This document shows, piece after piece, positions 11,694 to 21,849 of a DNA stretch of 64,000 nucleotides. Origin of the DNA: Gracilaria gracilis (Eukaryota > Rhodophyta > Florideophyceae > Gracilariales > Gracilariaceae); contig JARGSG010000046.1 in the NCBI GenBank assembly GCA_030374805.1, positions 62,001 through 126,000 of the forward strand, given 5' to 3'. A model generated the notes under the pieces. That model searched no databases, was not told where the DNA came from, and saw nothing but the letters and a program-made list of their open reading frames with translations. Position 1 is the stretch's first letter. Each line of letters begins with the position of its first letter. A program made the position numbers and the translations under genes.

Positions 11694-12494
11694 TTGCTTC
11701 CGTCCGCTTGTTACCAACGGTAACTTTATGTGGTGAGCATATCACACATTCCACAAGATTTCTGGGTGCGAGAAACGTGGACCTCCATGACGGTAATAAG
11801 GCTACATGTGTAGCCATCTTAGATACGTGTCGATGCTAAGACGAACGTATGTAAAGTTTACAATTGTTGATCGACCTGACGTATAGTTGTCATGGCCAGT
11901 GGCATCGTAAGAGCGGTAGCGCTCAATTACGCACATGGAACCTACGCAGGATTGAATGCAGATTCAAACCATCTACCACTCACAATCGTAGGTGGCAGAG
12001 ATAAACAAGTACTTGTTAAGAAAGTATGTACTATTGTGTACCCTTGTAATTCATAAAGAATACCACTCTCCACTGGAGGTCTGGACGCATCCGCATCTAC
12101 AGCGGACTTTCTCTGGTGCCCAACCTCTCGCCCGCGTCTCTTACCTTTCCCTCAACGCATGCGCGTGGCAACTACCGTTGGTATCAACCTGGACGGACCA
12201 ACAAATTCCTTGACTCCCCCTTCCGTCTGGAGCTCGGGGGTCAGTGGATGTTTTTAACATCATGTTGCCGCATTGCTATCTGTAATATAGCTCTTGCGGG
12301 AATGAGGCTGAACGGAATAAAGGAAAGCCAGGCACACTCCAAATTTCTTGTCAAATCGCTTGTCATGTGCTTACACTTCAAGGCTTCCCCTTTGCCTCGG
12401 AGGGGGTGACAAGCCGCTGGAAAGCCTCTCCGTCAGTTCGTTACGAGACCTCCACCGTCAAAGTCTTCGAGCATCCAAGCTCCTTCGCGACAAT
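11694..12494. other. Intergenic between the two paralogues
   Basis: 800 bp with no supported gene; it should contain the 3' end signal of the first gene and the promoter of the second, which I cannot pinpoint. Confidence 0.4.
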
Positions 12495-13763
12495 ATGATT
12501 CAGGGCTCCACTCTAACATACGCGAATCGGCCCAACGCTTTTCTCACATGGCGTCCGGAGAATAGCAATATTAACACTTTGCTTGTGTCAGTAGTTACAA
12601 CTATCATTGTTGCGCAGCTATTCACCTTCATACAAAATCTTCTCCTGAGAAGCCGGCAGAGAAACAACATCTCAATTTCAGATTTGTACATCCAACTCGT
12701 GGCTTGGCGTTCCTCAGCGCGTCAGGTTATCCATGCCATCACCCCTAGCAAAGGATCCCATGTTGCAGCTCCGAGACCGTCCCAAGTTCTGAAATTGCTC
12801 TCCTTGGTATTGGCAGCCCCCATCATCAATTCAGTATTCGTTGCTTTTTCCCTTGAACAAGAGAAAACATATACGTTTGAGTCAGCCGGGTTCGGTGGAA
12901 TTGCTCTTGGTATACGGCTTAACAACACCAAACTCACATTTCGGCCATTTTCATCAGGATGCAAACAAGTTCCACTAGAAGCTCCCTTCGGCAGCGATGA
13001 AACTCCTCAGGTCAAATTTGTACTTTGTGAAGCTCGTTCGGATTTGGGCAAAACCCGCACCGACGACCTGATTCAGGTAGAGGTATGGGAATCGACAAGG
13101 CTACAAGGATTCGATGCGGTGGTGTCGTCGTGGACAGGAAGTATCCACGCGAGGAAAGCAGCAGAAATCCGTCTGGTGAACGCATCGCGCACTGCAAGTG
13201 CATTCTTCCTTCATCAACTTGCGTCCGAGCGAGAGATTCGTGACTGGGCTATGTCAGGTTTGCGTGTGATTAGGAGTCAATGCGGACTCGAATTTGAAGC
13301 GTTTGAGCTTGTAAAGCTTTTGACTTCAATTGAGCAGCATGGTGCCAAAAACTACATGGTGTTTGGAGCTCGCTGTGGTTTGAAGAAACGCGAGGAGATT
13401 GACCTCTTGGTGCGGGATATCCTTAACGAGATGATGAGCAAGATAAGCTTTGTGAATACTGCGAACGCTTCCGTGATCGAAGTACAGGGCGTTCTCCAGC
13501 TTGAACAAGGAACAGGTGACATTCTTGTCACCACTGGGGCACGCAGTCTCAATGATTTCCCATTGTTCACCAGGCGTGCCCCGATTCTTGGTGTGGGTGG
13601 GTTGTTAGTAATCATGATGGTCGTTGTTCTTCTGAGGGTGGCTTCAAGTGTCTGGGTTTCAAATGATATTCCGATCGCCCTTGGAGCTATTCTACGCCAT
13701 GGACTTGGGCTTCCGTGTGCCGATTCGATGTTGCCTGTTGAAGACATACGTGTCCACTACTGA
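12495..13763 (+). CDS. Predicted three-helix membrane protein, tandem paralogue 2, 422 aa
   Basis: Start chosen at the ATG 12495, which aligns with the start of the gene at 10248; the frame also extends upstream to a TTG at 12348. Hydrophobic segments lie near residues 26-50, 100-118 and about 355-380. The motif FGGIALGI (133-140) directly follows helix 2, as in paralogue 1. After helix 3 both proteins carry a similar stretch (D-I plus a hydrophobic run ending G-L-x-L/S). The acidic C-terminal tail of paralogue 1 is absent. Divergence is high outside the helices and these motifs, pointing to an old duplication. Function unknown. Confidence 0.75.
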   Translation: MIQGSTLTYANRPNAFLTWRPENSNINTLLVSVVTTIIVAQLFTFIQNLLLRSRQRNNISISDLYIQLVAWRSSARQVIHAITPSKGSHVAAPRPSQVLKLLSLVLAAPIINSVFVAFSLEQEKTYTFESAGFGGIALGIRLNNTKLTFRPFSSGCKQVPLEAPFGSDETPQVKFVLCEARSDLGKTRTDDLIQVEVWESTRLQGFDAVVSSWTGSIHARKAAEIRLVNASRTASAFFLHQLASEREIRDWAMSGLRVIRSQCGLEFEAFELVKLLTSIEQHGAKNYMVFGARCGLKKREEIDLLVRDILNEMMSKISFVNTANASVIEVQGVLQLEQGTGDILVTTGARSLNDFPLFTRRAPILGVGGLLVIMMVVVLLRVASSVWVSNDIPIALGAILRHGLGLPCADSMLPVEDIRVHY

Positions 13764-14050
13764 CATGTGTCCCGAGAGGAAGAAACTCTCCCCTTGTTCG
13801 CGGCGAGCGCAATGTGATGTGGGGTGTGGCGCGGGATCCAAAGGGGATACATGCATTTCATTGGATATACGTTGTACAAGTGGCCACGTGAACAATGCGT
13901 GAATTCACAGAATGCCACCTCCAAAAAGAGCAACAATATGACAAAAATTTCTAAACTATCAATCAACTATGGTTCTAAAACGTGGGAGCGCCTGGTGAGT
14001 GCTCAGAACTTGACCACGTGGCAAAAGAGCTAAAGTCGATGTAAACGCTG

Positions 14051-14992
14051 TCAAGACAACAGATGCCGCCGTTCGCCCATGTGCGACTCCATTGCAAAGC
14101 GATACAACTTCCTGGCAGCGTCCTCGGGGATCATCAATTCAGCCCGCTCTACAGCGTGTCGATGTCCAATTCCATCTTCCACCAGATCTCGAAAGGGTAG
14201 GCGATCCATGATAGCATGAAGCAAGCTGGAGTTGGACAACTCTGAAACATCCAGAACCATGTCGTATGGAATGTAATCGAAGTAGAGTTGCTGCGGGCGA
14301 ATGTGAACGTCAAGCTGCTGTAGTGGGACGGGCAGACTTTCTCGTATGAGGTCCAGAGCCGTTGCGTATTCGCTGATGTTCATGCACTTCCTCGGCGAGG
14401 CTGGCAGGCCGGCGAGCTCTCTTGTGTACGGTACGATGAAGCTGTAACCCAAATCGACGTTAAAGGTCTTGGTGATGCACGCGAATTTGTCATTGAATGC
14501 CGAGAGGATTCGGTCAAACGGATCGCGTTGTATTGCCATGCGTATCGTAGACGGGGAGGTCAAAATTCGACGGCGTTCCTCATTGGTAAAGTTCTGCAGA
14601 TAAACTGCTCGCGACTCCCAACAGTCTGAGTGCAGGTCCTGCACATTTGTGCCACAACGACTATGCGAATGGTCCTTCTCCCCAGTGATGCCCTCGTAGA
14701 GAAACTGAAAAACGGAAGTACTTCCTCCTTTTGCGATGGAGGCGACCAAAAGATCGGCGACTGGAAAGTAGGCAAAGTTGCGGCTGTCGCAGATTTCATC
14801 GAGCAGATCGTCGTCGGTGAGCAACTCGTGAACGTTCGGAGAAAGCCTCGTGGTGGGGAGTTCGGTCAACTGCGGGTGCGTCTTGATGTGCATGAGCGTG
14901 ACGAGCGGTACTGTGAGAAGAAGAGCAGACATCAAGAGAATGGTGTATGTTTTGCAGCCCGGTGCTTGAGAGGGGACGAGAGCGTTAAACAT
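14051..14992 (-). CDS. Golgi carbohydrate sulfotransferase (Sulfotransfer_2 type), 313 aa
   Basis: Transfers sulfate from PAPS to a sugar hydroxyl. A short N-terminal tail is followed by one hydrophobic anchor at residues 15-34, giving a type II Golgi membrane protein with its catalytic domain in the lumen. The 5'-phosphosulfate loop is seen at about 84-97 (SIAKGGSTSVFQFLY; animal enzymes usually have K-x-A-S/G-T here), and the 3'-phosphate site at 154-166 (IQRDPFDRILSAF, matching R-x-P-x-x-R-x-x-S-x-F with Arg156, Arg161 and Ser164). Length fits the family. In red algae such enzymes plausibly sulfate cell-wall galactans such as carrageenan or agar precursors; the acceptor here is inferred, not shown. 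No intron is visible. Confidence 0.85.
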   Translation of the reverse strand: MFNALVPSQAPGCKTYTILLMSALLLTVPLVTLMHIKTHPQLTELPTTRLSPNVHELLTDDDLLDEICDSRNFAYFPVADLLVASIAKGGSTSVFQFLYEGITGEKDHSHSRCGTNVQDLHSDCWESRAVYLQNFTNEERRRILTSPSTIRMAIQRDPFDRILSAFNDKFACITKTFNVDLGYSFIVPYTRELAGLPASPRKCMNISEYATALDLIRESLPVPLQQLDVHIRPQQLYFDYIPYDMVLDVSELSNSSLLHAIMDRLPFRDLVEDGIGHRHAVERAELMIPEDAARKLYRFAMESHMGERRHLLS

Positions 14993-16464
14993 GTTGAACT
15001 AGATTCGAACAGTACGGTCGCAGAAGGTTGGTTGAGAGCGAGGTACGGCAGGCGAGTGGGAGCTTCGAGACTAGTCATCGGCGGCTCCGTTGTGGGGGAT
15101 ATTTTCAAGGATATGATAGCTTGAGCCGTCTAATGCATAGCATGGTTCGCAGAGCAGATTTTGTTCAAAGACAGAGGTGGGTACAGATTTCACGAAAGAT
15201 GGAGCAACGGTGATGATAATTTCGATGATAGAGCCTCCTCTGGAAGTGCATGGTGGAGAACTGTTGAAGAGCTGTTGAAATACCTCATCATTACACCATG
15301 AACGTGATCGCCCTAAGTGATAAGTCTTATGCGTCAATTCAGACACAGCGAACGTAACACGGCACGTTGTGTGGGTGGCCAGTGTCATTTGAGCGCTGTG
15401 TTTTAATACGGTTTAAAACCGTTGGAGCAGTGCTCGGCAGCCTCGAATCACCTAATCACCGCTCTCTGAGAGTGTCTTGGTTCTGATATCTAGATATCGT
15501 CGTAGCTACCGGTAACGTTCTACCCTTCGCCAATTGAGCAGTGTTGTATTCTTCAGGCTCTGCGTTAGCCCTCTTACCCTTCTCATCGCGACAATTAAAT
15601 TGTGCCAAATTTTGGCACCTTGGGTTGGAGCGCTTGTGTGGCCAATCAAAGCTTTTGGGCATATTCCAAACAGAACCAATTTGGTAATTTTCAGAAGCGT
15701 GGAAAAACACAATAGACTTGTTGAAACAAATGTAAAATATGTTCCAAGTAGTCCCGATGGGAAGGGTAGCCCTCATACCGTTGGTAGCTGAGGGTGTTAA
15801 CGATTCGATCGACATGCTCTGTCCATGAGGATGCATATCATTTCTGCGTTCCAGTTGTCAGGCTCGGGAAGAAGCGAAACATTTTCACTTCATCTATCAA
15901 GAGACTTGGTTATGGCTTCGGGTTTAGCCACGGTGGGTATTTACACTCGTTTCAAATCCCAGTACCACTTGGGTGTGCGTTGTCAGCAGCATTTAACACA
16001 GTGCTGTCGGTCCATCGACACCAACATACTGTATCTATCTAAGCTGAGATATCTTATGTGCTCCCGAGCATTCGGAAGGCGCGTTCTGCACTTTTGTTGA
16101 AGATATGCAACGTTGGAATCACTCCGCGATGGCACATATTTGCTTCATTACAACAACTGTAAATGGAAGAATCTGAATTGGTAAACTTTCGGCTGAACCT
16201 CATCGCATTTCTGTCGTTCTGTACAGGTAGCGAGTGTTACTGTAAAGGGCACTGAGGTGTTCCACATCCGAGGGAGGATTATGAGACAACTGGGGTACAA
16301 AAGCATCTGGCTGGACAGCTGATGAACGTGGACAACGATTCTTGTAGTGAGCTCCCGCAAGGATAGCGTTACAAGTCCGGGCTCGGGCTAGACGCTAAAC
16401 AGGTTTTACAGAGAGAGACATCAGCACTAGCCAATACGAATGCAAGCTCATGTTGCCGTCGGTG
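14993..16464. other. Intergenic, no supported gene
   Basis: 1.5 kb upstream of the sulfotransferase. Only short frames; no RNA gene recognised. Confidence 0.4.
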
Positions 16465-16469
16465 GTTAG

Positions 16470-16676
16470 TATCAGAGAGAACAATAGTGGAATGACAATG
16501 GAGTTGTCTCGAAGATGAGAGCCACTAGGACTCTCATCAAGAGACCTTTTATAGACAAAGATAGTGTATAACAAATAGGGAGTAAATGGTCGTGAGTACT
16601 GAATATCAAATTAAGACCATACAAGTAATCAATAACAAACAATATGAATCAAATATAAGTGGTCGTAATGCCGACA
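16470..16676 (-). repeat. Copia-2 3' LTR
   Basis: 207 bp; identical by eye to 20875-21081. Contains CTATAAAAGG (16545-16554, minus) and an 8-bp-stem hairpin at 16514-16538. Confidence 0.96.
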
Positions 16677-16685
16677 CCCCCCCTC
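16677..16685 (-). promoter_or_regulatory. Copia-2 polypurine tract
   Basis: GAGGGGGGG on the minus strand, abutting the 3' LTR; the expected plus-strand primer. Confidence 0.8.
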
Positions 16686-16689
16686 GACC

Positions 16690-19600
16690 TTAGAAGGGAG
16701 CAACGCAAAGCGCATTACGATGGACAATGAATAGACTTCCAGTGAGTGATTTCGTCATCAGATCCGCATGGTTCTGCTTTGAAGAGACAAAGTGAATATC
16801 CACCACTCTTTCTCTGACTGCGTCTAACACATGATTGAAACGAATATCAACGTGTTTGACTCTTCTCATGCCAAAATATTCTTTAGACCACTGAATCGCA
16901 CCCAAGTTGTCTTGGCAAACGGGAATAGGTTCCAAAAGTGGCATTTCAATCTCTTGCATGACATTATGTACCCATTGTACCTGACGTATGCATTCTGACA
17001 AAGCATAAAACTCAGCTTCCGAAGTTGACAGTGCTGTTGATTTTTGAAGTTTAGAGCTCCAAATAATTGGAAAGCCTCCAATACTGATGTAGTGACCTCC
17101 CCTAGACCGACGCCTTTCAAGGTCTTTGCCCCAATCTGCATCAGACCAAGCTTCAATGTTCATCATTAAGTCTTTCTGCAGTCGTAGAGCAAAGTTTCGA
17201 GTGCCTTTTAAGTAGCGAACAACATTCTTGAGCGAATTCCAATGCACTGGCCTTGGCGATGAGGCAAACTTTCCAAGGAGTGAGACAGCTGTAGCGAGTT
17301 CTGGGCGAGTGCGAGTGCTCAAGAACAGTAAAGACCCAAGCGCTTCCCTGTAAGGTACATTTGCCATATGTAGAGACTCTTCTTCCGTTGCTGGAATTCT
17401 TGGTTCATACAGACAGTGACCATCTGGCAATGGATGTGACAAAGGTGTAGCAGATTCCATGTTACATATAGATATAATACTGTCAATTAGTGGCTGTTGG
17501 TGCAAGTACACTGCAAAATCAGTCTCTTTGATGGAGACACCTAAGTACAGGTCAGTACGTCCAAGATCGCTCACGTCATAATGGTCTGAAAGTTTTTGCT
17601 TTGTCCAAGTTGTAAGAGTTGGGGGCCCAAATATACAGATATCATCAACGTAGGCCAGAACTATGACAAAGTTGTCCCCACGGGAATAAGTAAACATGCA
17701 AGGATGAGATACTGCCTGCTGAAATCCAATTGACTTCAGATAAGAAGAAAGATTCTCGAACCAAAGCCTCGGAGCTTCTCGAGTTCCGTAGAGCGATTTC
17801 ACTAGCTTCACTACTCGGCCATCGGCCTCCGGAACTCCCGGTATTTTTGGAAGTCTAATCCAGATTGGGTTGTCTTCTGGAATAGAAGCATGTAAAAATG
17901 CACCCTTGATATCGACATGCTGGCGATCCCAACCTTTAGCGATTGAAACGGCGAGAACTAGTCGAAAGAGTTCAAAATTCAGGACCGGGGCATAGAGTTC
18001 AGGCTTATTGCAATTGTGTTGAAAGTTTCCTCTTGCCACGAGACGTGCCTTAAAACGAGATGGTGAGCCATTATGATCTCGTTTGAGTCGAAGAATAATG
18101 CCAGATGGGATGGGCTTCCTGTGATCATGGTCTGCATCTATGTATGTGCCAAGTTTCAGAATCGTTTCAAATTCTTTCCTAATCCCTTCCATCCAATATG
18201 ATGCCTCGGGAGACTTCAAGGCCTGCCTCAAAGTTGGTTCATCTCCTCTGCTGATTTCAGATGGTAGTATTTGTGCAACGGTGCAAGATGCAGTACTAGG
18301 ATCATTTTCGACATCAGAAGGGTATCCACCTAAGTCAGGATCGTATGTGGAGTCCTTATTTGGATAATGAGTTAAGGAGGTGAGCACAGATGTGTCATCC
18401 TCGAACGCATCCACTTCATCTGGATCTGGTATGCCAAACAGAGGGTGGTCATCGTGGGTTTCCTGTACGTCGGGGGACGTATTATTGAGTAATGATAATC
18501 CTGGAAATTCTGATTCCAGGAAACGAACATGTTTCGTTTGTACGACACCCTCAGATGTAAGGATGTGATACATTCCTCCTTGAATATGACCTAGATTAAT
18601 GCCTTCTCTTAGTTTAGGGTCCATTTTTCGAAGCTCTTTTTCTTTCCAGAGGACCAAGGCACGGCATCCAAAGGCTTTCAGGTGCTTGGCGTAGGGTGGA
18701 TACTCGTTAAAGAGAGTTACATGCGGTATCCTTTCCGTCGAACGATGAGGAGCCATGTTACGAGCATCAATTACTTGTTTTAGGGCGTAGTTCCAAAACG
18801 TCTTCGGTAATTTGGCATGACTGAGTGCTGCTCTTATGGAACCCTGTGGGATGCCAACATAGCGCTCGGCTAGTCCATTAGATGACGGTGTGTAGGCACT
18901 GGTCTGCGAGATATTGATGCCAAGCTTCTGAAAGTGTTTCTGAGCCCGCAGAAATTCTTTGCCACCATCCGAATGTAACGAAAGAACATTCTTGCCAGAC
19001 TGTCTTTCGAACCAGTTTCTGAAAGTGATAATATGTACGGATGCTTCTCCTTTGTTTTGAAGAGCCTTTCCATAGATATATCGACTGAATTCGTCAACAA
19101 TAATGAGATAGTAACGATGTCCATCTCCAGATTCTGTTCCGGTTTCAGTAACATCGATGTGTAGATGGCCAACCTGTGAACGTGATGTTAGACTTCCAAG
19201 ATAGGCTTTACGAAACTTTCCACTGCTGCATGGCACACAGTCAGAGTTGAATTCCTTGTTCTGTGGCAGAAGATTCTGTTTAATCATACGATGTATTTCC
19301 TTCGTTGGTACAGCGTGTGCCATTCTCCAGTGCCAAATTGTGACATCGGATTTCAGATCATTAGTTGCAGCATTCACAGTGGTATCAATAGTATCATCAA
19401 CGACTTCATGCTGCTCATTGGGATCCGTTTGATCATTGGTTGAGTTACTAGAAGACGACGAAGATGACGTTTGACCAATTAGAGACCGTACTTTTGCCAT
19501 GAATGCATAGTTCTTTCTGGCTGCAGTTGAGAAGGAACTGTGTCGAAAGTCTTCTGCGATGTAATATAAACCGTCACTATGTTTGGGAGCTGAGCCTATG

Positions 19601-20781
19601 ATTTGAAAATCATTGTCAATATCAATTAAAAGAGCTTCCTCCGGGAGAAACAGGACAGCAATTCCCTTGGCGGTTAAGGCGGGAATGGACAACAAGCTCA
19701 TTGCAAGTTCAGGTGATGCAAGAGTGTTGCTAAGACAAACAGATGTTTCTGTGCCTTCAAAACTCCATTTCACACTTCTAGTACCTTGCTCAGTAGCATA
19801 GATAGTGGAATCATCCCCAAGAGAAATGGGAACGTGACAGGACTGAGAGTCATTGAGGCGAGAGGTATGTGGCGTCAGGTGCGTGGTCGTACGAGAATCG
19901 AGCATGAGAAGGTCGGAATTCTGTGAACGGATCGTCATAGCTCTCGTTCTTGCAACTGCAGCTCTGTTACGGTTCGTTTTGTATTGTTGGTTAGACTCGT
20001 TGTTATCTTTTTGTCTCTCCTTCTTATTAAGTGCTTGATTATATGTACTGTTCTTCCTGGTGTCAGTACTTTTCTTATCTTGAAGGTTGAGACGATTGTT
20101 TGGATTACGAGGGTTCAGATAACAATTCTTAGTAGTGTGACCAAGACGTTTACATATGCCACACTTGGGTCTTGCGGAGTGAGTTCTTTCAGAACGATTG
20201 TTCGCAAGTGATCGATTTTCATCGAGAAGACGGGATGCGACGGAGTCCCATTTTACGTTCTCAGATGGAAGAGTTTTGATGGCAGCGCAGACAGGATTGA
20301 GCTGAGCTGCAGATATAGATGAAACTAATAAAGCTACAGAAAGCTCTTCTGGTAACTTTGTATCCATACTCGCTAGTTGTTCAAGAATACCTGCCATCTT
20401 ATCTATGTGCCTGCCCATGTTTTGATCGATGCTAGAGTATCGAAGGGTAACAAGTTCACACATTTTTGCAATACGGGATGCAGTTGATTTTGACGCATAT
20501 CGGTCGTCAAGTCGTTTCAACATCTTATTGGGATGTCCAATTTTTGATTGAACAACGCGTAGTGCTTCATTCGAAAGGGCGGCGATGATTATTCCACTAG
20601 CTTTCTTCTGGTTTTCTTCGAACTCCTTGCGTTTCTCGTCGTCGCTTGTAAACGGGTTTCTGTTTTGTTGCAAAACAGTGCCAATGCCTTTAGCGTCGCA
20701 GGCGGCTTCAACTCTGATTCGCCAGAGTTTGTAGTCCTCCTTTTCATCAAAGGGCTTGATTCGTATCTTATCCATCTCCAT
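16690..20781 (-). CDS. Copia-2 gag-pol polyprotein, 1363 aa, uninterrupted
   Basis: The frame is open from 20979, but its first 35 codons are LTR sequence; the ATG at 20779-20781, just after the leader, is the better start. Gag occupies about residues 1-200, with a CCHC knuckle (CGICKRLGHTTKNC) at 207-220. The protease site reads L-D-S-R at 294-297 instead of D-S-G, a likely GGT to CGT change at 19891-19893. The integrase has its HHCC region, then Asp in HIDVTETG, Asp in HSDGGKEF and Glu in NGLAERY. Reverse transcriptase has AYVDDICIFG, and RNase H has SDADWGKD and TSEAEFYALS. Everything except the protease glycine looks functional. The product would make particles, copy the RNA and integrate it. 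Confidence 0.95.
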   Translation of the reverse strand: MEMDKIRIKPFDEKEDYKLWRIRVEAACDAKGIGTVLQQNRNPFTSDDEKRKEFEENQKKASGIIIAALSNEALRVVQSKIGHPNKMLKRLDDRYASKSTASRIAKMCELVTLRYSSIDQNMGRHIDKMAGILEQLASMDTKLPEELSVALLVSSISAAQLNPVCAAIKTLPSENVKWDSVASRLLDENRSLANNRSERTHSARPKCGICKRLGHTTKNCYLNPRNPNNRLNLQDKKSTDTRKNSTYNQALNKKERQKDNNESNQQYKTNRNRAAVARTRAMTIRSQNSDLLMLDSRTTTHLTPHTSRLNDSQSCHVPISLGDDSTIYATEQGTRSVKWSFEGTETSVCLSNTLASPELAMSLLSIPALTAKGIAVLFLPEEALLIDIDNDFQIIGSAPKHSDGLYYIAEDFRHSSFSTAARKNYAFMAKVRSLIGQTSSSSSSSNSTNDQTDPNEQHEVVDDTIDTTVNAATNDLKSDVTIWHWRMAHAVPTKEIHRMIKQNLLPQNKEFNSDCVPCSSGKFRKAYLGSLTSRSQVGHLHIDVTETGTESGDGHRYYLIIVDEFSRYIYGKALQNKGEASVHIITFRNWFERQSGKNVLSLHSDGGKEFLRAQKHFQKLGINISQTSAYTPSSNGLAERYVGIPQGSIRAALSHAKLPKTFWNYALKQVIDARNMAPHRSTERIPHVTLFNEYPPYAKHLKAFGCRALVLWKEKELRKMDPKLREGINLGHIQGGMYHILTSEGVVQTKHVRFLESEFPGLSLLNNTSPDVQETHDDHPLFGIPDPDEVDAFEDDTSVLTSLTHYPNKDSTYDPDLGGYPSDVENDPSTASCTVAQILPSEISRGDEPTLRQALKSPEASYWMEGIRKEFETILKLGTYIDADHDHRKPIPSGIILRLKRDHNGSPSRFKARLVARGNFQHNCNKPELYAPVLNFELFRLVLAVSIAKGWDRQHVDIKGAFLHASIPEDNPIWIRLPKIPGVPEADGRVVKLVKSLYGTREAPRLWFENLSSYLKSIGFQQAVSHPCMFTYSRGDNFVIVLAYVDDICIFGPPTLTTWTKQKLSDHYDVSDLGRTDLYLGVSIKETDFAVYLHQQPLIDSIISICNMESATPLSHPLPDGHCLYEPRIPATEEESLHMANVPYREALGSLLFLSTRTRPELATAVSLLGKFASSPRPVHWNSLKNVVRYLKGTRNFALRLQKDLMMNIEAWSDADWGKDLERRRSRGGHYISIGGFPIIWSSKLQKSTALSTSEAEFYALSECIRQVQWVHNVMQEIEMPLLEPIPVCQDNLGAIQWSKEYFGMRRVKHVDIRFNHVLDAVRERVVDIHFVSSKQNHADLMTKSLTGSLFIVHRNALCVAPF

Positions 20782-20863
20782 GAGGAATAAGGAAGATGGA
20801 TATTGAAATAGACAGAAAGAGAAAGAAAAGGAAATAGCGATGTACACAGTAGTGTTGCGAGTA

Positions 20864-20874
20864 GGCCCATAACC
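20864..20874 (-). promoter_or_regulatory. Copia-2 primer binding site matching the tRNA-iMet anticodon arm
   Basis: Directly after the 5' LTR the minus strand reads GGTTATGGGCC. Its complement GGCCCATAACC is the conserved anticodon-arm sequence of eukaryotic initiator tRNA-Met, including anticodon CAU. This matches the half-tRNA priming known for Drosophila copia. Confidence 0.75.
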
Positions 20875-21081
20875 TATCAGAGAGAACAATAGTGGAATGA
20901 CAATGGAGTTGTCTCGAAGATGAGAGCCACTAGGACTCTCATCAAGAGACCTTTTATAGACAAAGATAGTGTATAACAAATAGGGAGTAAATGGTCGTGA
21001 GTACTGAATATCAAATTAAGACCATACAAGTAATCAATAACAAACAATATGAATCAAATATAAGTGGTCGTAATGCCGACA
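20875..21081 (-). repeat. Copia-2 5' LTR
   Basis: 207 bp, partner of 16470-16676. Drives transcription of the element on the minus strand. Confidence 0.96.
20950..20959 (-). promoter_or_regulatory. Copia-2 LTR TATA box
   Basis: CTATAAAAGG on the minus strand inside the 5' LTR. An inverted repeat GATGAGAG...CTCTCATC follows just downstream (20919-20943) and would form a stem-loop close to the expected RNA 5' end. Confidence 0.6.
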
Positions 21082-21086
21082 GTTAG

Positions 21087-21849
21087 CAAGCACGGAGAGG
21101 CTGTAATGCCTAATTGGTGCAAAGGTGCAAGGGTTTTTGTTACACCAAATGAGACCGTGGGGCTTCTAAGTTAGCTCTACTGTTACGGAAATTGTTCATA
21201 AAATGCGCTTAAGTAAATCTAGTACAGTAGACGTAAGCAAATTCAACACATGGCGTTCCAACAGCCAATGGTTTTCAATGCCATCCAATCATATTGCAAC
21301 CTGTGCACAATAAGGAAAGTGCACTGCATGGTATTTGCGTATTGACACGTATTATACCCTGTACGCCGTCTAGGAAGTGAAAATTGGACACGTGTCTACT
21401 TTTTGCAATATCGCCTTCAGTGCACTGCAGAGAATGTGCACTGTTCAGGGGGTGCACTGTATCGAGCATACTCCTCTGTACATCAAAATTTGTGTACACC
21501 TGGGCGTATTTCTCGCCGGCTACACCTCCATGCACTGCACTCGCTCGCAAACCCCTTCACAAACAGATGAGGTCGTTCTCGGCAGACAAGCCAAAACCGT
21601 CAAGTCAGAGCAACAGGATTGGCTGTAGTATGATGGCAACTTATTTTTGAACGAAAACGAGTAAAGTATACAATCAAGGCAACTTCTAGAATTTGCAACA
21701 TAGCTTTGGCACAACTCGAAAGACCACTGCAATACTGATCTCGAATTCAACATGAAACTAGATCTTGAAAGAATGAATGGAGAGCTCTCCATTTCTCCCT
21801 TCGATTGATCTTGTCTATCTACTTCAGCTAAAAACCTTTAGCCCGGTTC
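21087..21849. other. Intergenic, no supported gene
   Basis: 760 bp between copia-2 and the vWFA gene stop. Contains scattered GTGCACTG words but no gene. Confidence 0.4.

Larger units (their letters stand above)
16470..21081 (-). mobile_element. Copia-2: structurally intact Ty1/copia retrotransposon
   Basis: A 4612-bp element with 207-bp LTRs (16470-16676 and 20875-21081) that look identical at every base. The target duplication GTTAG lies at 16465-16469 and 21082-21086. On the coding (minus) strand the LTR starts TGTCGG and ends TGATA, so its termini are TG...TA, not the usual TG...CA. It has a clear polypurine tract, an anticodon-type primer site and one uninterrupted gag-pol frame. It is the best candidate for a recently active element in the window. 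Confidence 0.96.

Noticed and set aside
15945..15965. GTTTCAAATCCC as a tRNA B box
   Set aside because: No matching A box, acceptor pairing or cloverleaf around it.
20782..20979. Longer start for copia-2 gag-pol at 20979
   Set aside because: The extra codons are mostly LTR sequence and the primer site; the ATG at 20781 lies just after the leader.
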